Assembly: GCA_934255515.1 (NCBI GenBank)
Contig: CAKQON010000063.1
Span: 1-10,004 of the forward strand
Origin: an uncultured Sutterella sp.
GTDB lineage: Bacteria > Pseudomonadota > Gammaproteobacteria > Burkholderiales > Burkholderiaceae_F
DNA: 10,004 bases
Reading direction: 5' to 3'
Part shown: positions 7,004-10,004 of the stretch, piece by piece
Numbering within the stretch: the stretch's first letter is position 1
Layout of the letters: each line of letters begins with the position of its first letter
The notes under the pieces: model-generated
The model's database searches: none
Seen by the model: only the letters and a program-made list of their open reading frames with translations
Told to the model about the DNA's origin: nothing
Program-made: the position numbers and the translations under genes

Positions 7004-7010
7004 ACTCTTG

Positions 7011-8180
7011 ATGCAGTTCGTTTTTGAGACGCCCACCCGACTCATCTTCGGCCCGGGAAAACTCGATGCCCTTCGCACGGAAAAACTGCCGGGCAAAAAG
7101 GCGCTGCTCCTTACATCGCGCGGCGGCTCGGTCGTGCGTTCGGGCGCCCTTGCCCGCGTGACGGCCGCTCTTGATGCGCAGAAGATTGAATGGGTGCATC
7201 TCGCTATCGTCGAACCCAATCCTCTCTCGACCACCGTCATGACCGGCGCCAACCGCGCCCGGGAGGAAGGCTGCGACTTCGTGATTGGTCTGGGCGGCGG
7301 TTCCGTGATGGACTGCGCCAAGGCGATTGCGCTCTGCACCACGAATGACGGCGACATCTGGGACTACGTCCAGCAGGGCCAGGGCGGGAGGAAGCAGATC
7401 ACTGCCACGCCGATCCCCATCGTGGCCATCACGACCACTGCCGGCACCGGTTCGGAAGTGGATGCGGGCGGCGTCATCACGAATCCCGTCACGCAGGAAA
7501 AGTGCGGCATCGGCCATCCGACGCTTCTGCCGAAGATCGCCATCGTCGACCCCGAACTGATGCTCTCGGTTCCGCCCATGCTCACGGCCTATCAGGGCTT
7601 CGACGCGCTCTTCCACGCTATCGAAGGCTACGTCACGAAGCGCCCCAACTACCTCTCGGAGATGTATGCGCTCGCGAGCGTGCGCCATTGCGCCGAAGGC
7701 CTCGCCCGCGCCGTCCGCGACGGCTCCGACTATGAAGCCCGCGAACACATGGCAATTGCCAACACGCTTTCGGGCTACGTCATGGTTTGCGGACGCCTCA
7801 CGAGCCAGCACTCGATGGAGCATGCGCTTTCCGCCTTCCATCAGGATCTCCCGCACGGCGCCGGCCTCATCATGCTCTCGCTCGCCTACTTCGGCCACAT
7901 GATCAAGACGGGCGCCCGTTCCGACCGCTTTGTCGAACTCGCTCGAGCCCTGGGCGTGCGCGATGCTGTTCATCCTGCGGATTTCCTGCGCGCGCTGCAT
8001 GACCTGCAGGTTGCCTGCGGCGTCGACAACCTGCGCATGAGCGACTACGGCGTCACGCGTGAAGAAATTCCGGCGCTTGCTGAGAAAGCCCGCTCTGCCG
8101 GCGGCATGCTCTTTGAGCAGGACCCTGTGGCTCTGACTTTTGAAGACACCGTGGCGATTTTTGAGGCGGCTTACCGCTAA
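7011..8180 (+). CDS. Iron-containing (group III) alcohol dehydrogenase
   Basis: This 389-residue NAD(P)-dependent oxidoreductase interconverts an alcohol and an aldehyde in the cytoplasm. The dinucleotide-binding motif GGGSVMDCAKA (G95 to A105) is intact. The four metal ligands expected by comparison with FucO-type enzymes are D198 and H202 (GFDALFHAIEGY), H267 (TSQHSMEHAL) and H282 (LPHGAG). D101 in GGGSVMD is the residue that in this family often influences cofactor choice, but I cannot assign NAD versus NADP from it. The length is full and no frame damage is seen. It stands alone with its own ribosome site after a 189-bp gap, so it is probably a separate transcription unit and not part of the polyene pathway. 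The physiological substrate cannot be deduced; butanol-, ethanol- or lactaldehyde-type activities are all possible. Confidence 0.92.
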   Translation: MQFVFETPTRLIFGPGKLDALRTEKLPGKKALLLTSRGGSVVRSGALARVTAALDAQKIEWVHLAIVEPNPLSTTVMTGANRAREEGCDFVIGLGGGSVMDCAKAIALCTTNDGDIWDYVQQGQGGRKQITATPIPIVAITTTAGTGSEVDAGGVITNPVTQEKCGIGHPTLLPKIAIVDPELMLSVPPMLTAYQGFDALFHAIEGYVTKRPNYLSEMYALASVRHCAEGLARAVRDGSDYEAREHMAIANTLSGYVMVCGRLTSQHSMEHALSAFHQDLPHGAGLIMLSLAYFGHMIKTGARSDRFVELARALGVRDAVHPADFLRALHDLQVACGVDNLRMSDYGVTREEIPALAEKARSAGGMLFEQDPVALTFEDTVAIFEAAYR

Positions 8181-8216
8181 GAAATCGCCTTCTGCGTCAA
8201 TCGCCAAGGCTTTTGT

Positions 8217-8543
8217 TCAGCCGCCTTCGGGCGGCTGATTATTTACGGGGATCGAACTTAAGGTTTGCACCAGCTGCAGTCCATTGAAGCTCACCACTTT
8301 CTTTTGCAGGGTCGAAGTTTTGCCGTATCTCGCTTTCAATGCATACCCAGGAGGGGTATTAATCGACCTTACAATCAACATCGATGAGTCATCATCACAG
8401 AGTTCGTACAGCTTTTCAGCCACCTCTACAGCCAAAGCATCGCTCACGCTCGAAACAAAGCAAGTTGGTATGGGTTCAATAAACCAGAGTTTCATTTGTC
8501 CGCGAATTCGATCTGGTATTTTATCTGCAAAAACAACCAGCAT
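8217..8543 (-). CDS. cas2e: CRISPR-associated endonuclease Cas2, type I-E
   Basis: This 108-residue protein matches the Cas2e (CT1978/ygbF) family. The N-terminal strand MLVVFADKIPDRIRGQMKLWFIEP aligns with the E. coli form [24 protein letters not shown]. The C-terminal strand VVSFNGLQLVQTL aligns with VDLDGLRLVSFLPV. Cas2 forms the central dimer of the Cas1-Cas2 integrase that inserts new spacers. It is slightly longer than E. coli Cas2 because of a tail ending QPPEGG. The codons of that tail form the stem of the terminator of the convergent dehydrogenase gene. Its ATG follows the cas1 stop with no gap (TAAATG), so the two are translationally coupled. The gene is clearly more AT-rich than the genes to its left. 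Confidence 0.93.
   Translation of the reverse strand: MLVVFADKIPDRIRGQMKLWFIEPIPTCFVSSVSDALAVEVAEKLYELCDDDSSMLIVRSINTPPGYALKARYGKTSTLQKKVVSFNGLQLVQTLSSIPVNNQPPEGG
8218..8245 (+). terminator. Rho-independent terminator of the alcohol dehydrogenase gene
   Basis: An 8-bp perfect stem, CAGCCGCC (8218-8225) with GGCGGCTG (8230-8237), closes on a TTCG tetraloop in the exceptionally stable C(UUCG)G context. It is followed on the + strand by ATTATTTA, a moderate U-rich tail. It lies 37 bp after the dehydrogenase stop. On the - strand the sequence after the hairpin is A-rich, so it would not act as a classic terminator for cas2. The stem lies within the last codons of cas2. Confidence 0.65.
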
Positions 8544-9380
8544 TTAAATCTCCAAAACCGATTCAACATCTGAAATAATATTCATCAAAATTTTTCGCTC
8601 AAGCAACCGATTACAAAAAGCGTCAATAACTACATGACGATCGTAAATATCTGCATCTTCATGAACCAATTTAAAAGCCAGATCGATTGTCACGTTTTCT
8701 TTATAAAAATCTGCCACGTCATATACAAAAGGCAGAGGTGATCCGGAATGGATAAAACCAACTCTAGGTGAATAACCTCCGGACAACAGTGCAGAAGTAA
8801 CAACCCCATAAAGCAATCCATTCAGAAAAGTTAATGTTCGATTAATCGGCTCGCTTTTGCTGCTTTGTCCTGGAATATATGATCGACCGCTCCATGGAAC
8901 ACCATATTCTGCGGATTTCTGTGCATATAAACCTTTGACGCGCCGACCCTCCATGCCCATCATCATCTGCAAGGATTTCCCCTTCAGATCAGCATCCGGG
9001 AATCTTCTGGCAAACATTTTTCGTGCGACTTCTACTCTTGATTCGTCATTGAAAGCCAGCCTCAATTGCTTATATAACGTTTGGGTATCTGCAGTGGGCG
9101 GTTCTGCATACGCATAAAATTTCAAACTATCTTCACCTATCCAGCATATTGTGCAGGAAGCCTCACTGATTGCTCCGATTGCCGCATGAGTAATAGATGT
9201 TCCCGGCCCGATAAAAAGACTTCCGATTGTCGCGACAGGCAACCTCACGACAGAACCGGTTTTATCAATCCATTTTACGCTGCTGTCATCAATTTCTATT
9301 CTCCCATGCTCAAGATAGACTAATGGGAAGCGATTTTTAACCTGGGGAAATAAATTTTTAGGAACTTTAAATAATCTCAT
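8544..9380 (-). CDS. cas1e: CRISPR-associated endonuclease/integrase Cas1, type I-E
   Basis: This 278-residue protein matches E. coli Cas1e along its length: LVYLEHGRIEIDD, SSVKWIDKTGSVVRLPV, GPGTSITHAAI and YGVPWSGRSYIPG. The three metal ligands are present at E144 (GMEGRRV), H211 (GFIHSG) and D224 (VYDVADFYK). They equal E. coli E141, H208 and D221 with a constant offset of 3. It should therefore be an active integrase subunit that inserts prespacers at the leader end of the array with Cas2. I chose the ATG at 9380; an in-frame TTG at 9395 would add five residues, and neither start has a strong ribosome site. It lies only 46 bp from the CRISPR array, which is upstream of it on the same strand. 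Its GC content is visibly far below that of the biosynthetic genes. Confidence 0.95.
   Translation of the reverse strand: MRLFKVPKNLFPQVKNRFPLVYLEHGRIEIDDSSVKWIDKTGSVVRLPVATIGSLFIGPGTSITHAAIGAISEASCTICWIGEDSLKFYAYAEPPTADTQTLYKQLRLAFNDESRVEVARKMFARRFPDADLKGKSLQMMMGMEGRRVKGLYAQKSAEYGVPWSGRSYIPGQSSKSEPINRTLTFLNGLLYGVVTSALLSGGYSPRVGFIHSGSPLPFVYDVADFYKENVTIDLAFKLVHEDADIYDRHVVIDAFCNRLLERKILMNIISDVESVLEI
8549..8553 (-). promoter_or_regulatory. Ribosome binding site of cas2 inside the cas1 3' end
   Basis: GGAGA on the - strand lies in the last codons of cas1, five bases before the cas2 ATG. It supports the chosen cas2 start and coupled translation of the pair. Confidence 0.55.
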
Positions 9381-9426
9381 AATGTGACTCGTCAAAAAAG
9401 TAATTCATCACAAAATCAATAAGACG
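9381..9426. other. Short spacer region between cas1 and the CRISPR array
   Basis: This 46-bp AT-rich gap lies between the cas1 start and the last repeat. It is too short for a typical type I-E leader and shows no clear promoter on the - strand, although TTGATT occurs. It therefore looks like the trailer side of the array and the 5' leader of cas1. Confidence 0.45.
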
Positions 9427-9454
9427 GAAACACCCCCGCCGCGGCGGGGAAGAC
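9427..9454 (-). repeat. Variant terminal CRISPR repeat
   Basis: This repeat differs from the other nine at one base: GCCGCGGC on the + strand here, against GCCGAGGC elsewhere. The change makes the 16-bp core CCCCGCCGCGGCGGGG a perfect palindrome. Sequence drift in the repeat farthest from the leader is typical, so this marks the old (trailer) end of the array. Confidence 0.8.
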
Positions 9455-10004
9455 TTCCATGATGGTCAAAACCTCTCAATCCCTTCAGAAACACCCCCGC
9501 CGAGGCGGGGAAGACTTTTATCCCTAAGCGCGGGTGAGGGGGCTGACAGAAACACCCCCGCCGAGGCGGGGAAGACAGTGGCGAAAAGATTGATATCAAG
9601 CTCCCTCAGGAAACACCCCCGCCGAGGCGGGGAAGACTCGAGACGCGCGACGCGGACCTCGCCCGCCAGCGAAACACCCCCGCCGAGGCGGGGAAGACAA
9701 TGTCAAAGCCTGCGCCGCCGATGGCCGTAAAGAAACACCCCCGCCGAGGCGGGGAAGACCGGCGCTGACGTTCGGAATAGCGAGGTCCCTTAGGAAACAC
9801 CCCCGCCGAGGCGGGGAAGACCATTGAGGTCGCGCGCGGAAACGGGAAAAGTTGGAAACACCCCCGCCGAGGCGGGGAAGACCGACCACGGTGCAAGGTA
9901 TCAAGGCGGACATCGGAAACACCCCCGCCGAGGCGGGGAAGACATCGCCGGGGCGTCTGGATAGACGAGCCCGCCAGAAACACCCCCGCCGAGGCGGGGA
10001 AGAC
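9427..10004 (-). CRISPR. Type I-E CRISPR array, 10 repeats and 9 spacers, continuing past the right edge
   Basis: Ten 28-nt repeats start at 9427, 9488, 9549, 9610, 9671, 9732, 9794, 9855, 9916 and 9977. Spacers are 33 nt, except the sixth (9760-9793), which is 34 nt. The usual 61-nt period equals the 29+32 period of E. coli type I-E arrays. On the - strand the repeat begins GTCTTCCCCGCC and ends GGGGGTGTTTC, with a CCCCGC/GCGGGG stem and a CTCG loop, as recognised by Cas6e. This orientation and the variant repeat at 9427 indicate - strand transcription, with the leader and newest spacers to the right of 10004. The window ends exactly at the end of a repeat, so the array may be longer. All spacers differ from each other and none matches the rest of the window by eye. 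Targets cannot be named without a search. Confidence 0.97.

Noticed and set aside
5856..8207. Very long - strand open frame (783 codons) antisense to the ligase-dehydratase and the alcohol dehydrogenase
   Set aside because: It crosses two well-recognised + strand genes and the gap between them. High GC removes stop codons from the opposite frame, and the product shows no known motif.
9381..9426. The cas1-array gap as the CRISPR leader
   Set aside because: It is only 46 bp, and it adjoins the variant repeat, which marks the trailer rather than the leader end.
9408..9983. Open frames with repeated LPRLGGGVS / SPPRRGCF / FPASAGVF units
   Set aside because: These are translations of the CRISPR repeats in three frames, not a repetitive protein.

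Overview
The window is a high-GC bacterial chromosome segment with three parts. (1) A partial aryl-polyene (ape-type) lipid/pigment biosynthesis cluster lies at about 106-6821. (2) A stand-alone iron-dependent alcohol dehydrogenase lies at 7011-8180. (3) A type I-E CRISPR adaptation module, cas1-cas2 plus a repeat array running off the right edge, occupies 8217-10004. Gene content and base composition suggest a proteobacterium. A Burkholderiales/Sutterella-like host is my guess from the overall look and is not proven by anything here.

Region 1: a metal-dependent phosphodiesterase/phosphatase of the nucleotide pyrophosphatase superfamily (106-1626) is followed by a compact run on the + strand. 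The run is a ketosynthase-like chain-length factor (1712-2530), a PlsC-type acyltransferase (2545-3345), two small acyl carrier proteins (3342-3602 and 3608-3892) and a polytopic membrane protein of the COG4648 type (3908-4477). This order matches apeC-D-E-F-G of the Escherichia coli aryl polyene locus as I remember it. The run is interrupted by an inverted small XRE/HipB-like regulator (4488-4808) with an AT-rich upstream gap. Then comes a 622-residue fusion of an AMP-forming ligase and a hot-dog dehydratase (4953-6821), equivalent to ApeH plus ApeI joined in one chain. The catalytic ketosynthases, ketoreductase, glycosyl/acyltransferase and exporter expected of a full pathway are not present in this window.

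Region 2: the alcohol dehydrogenase has its own strong ribosome binding site, a possible promoter and a structured leader. It ends at a UUCG-loop hairpin terminator that also encodes the last residues of the convergent cas2.

Region 3: cas1 and cas2 lie on the - strand, are clearly more AT-rich than everything to their left, and look acquired. To the right of cas1 are ten 28-nt repeats and nine spacers. Repeat orientation and a variant repeat next to cas1 imply that the array is transcribed on the - strand towards cas1, with the leader beyond the right edge. The order is therefore array-cas1-cas2 rather than the usual cas1-cas2-leader-array. No interference genes (cas3, cse1, cse2, cas7, cas5, cas6e) are present in the window.
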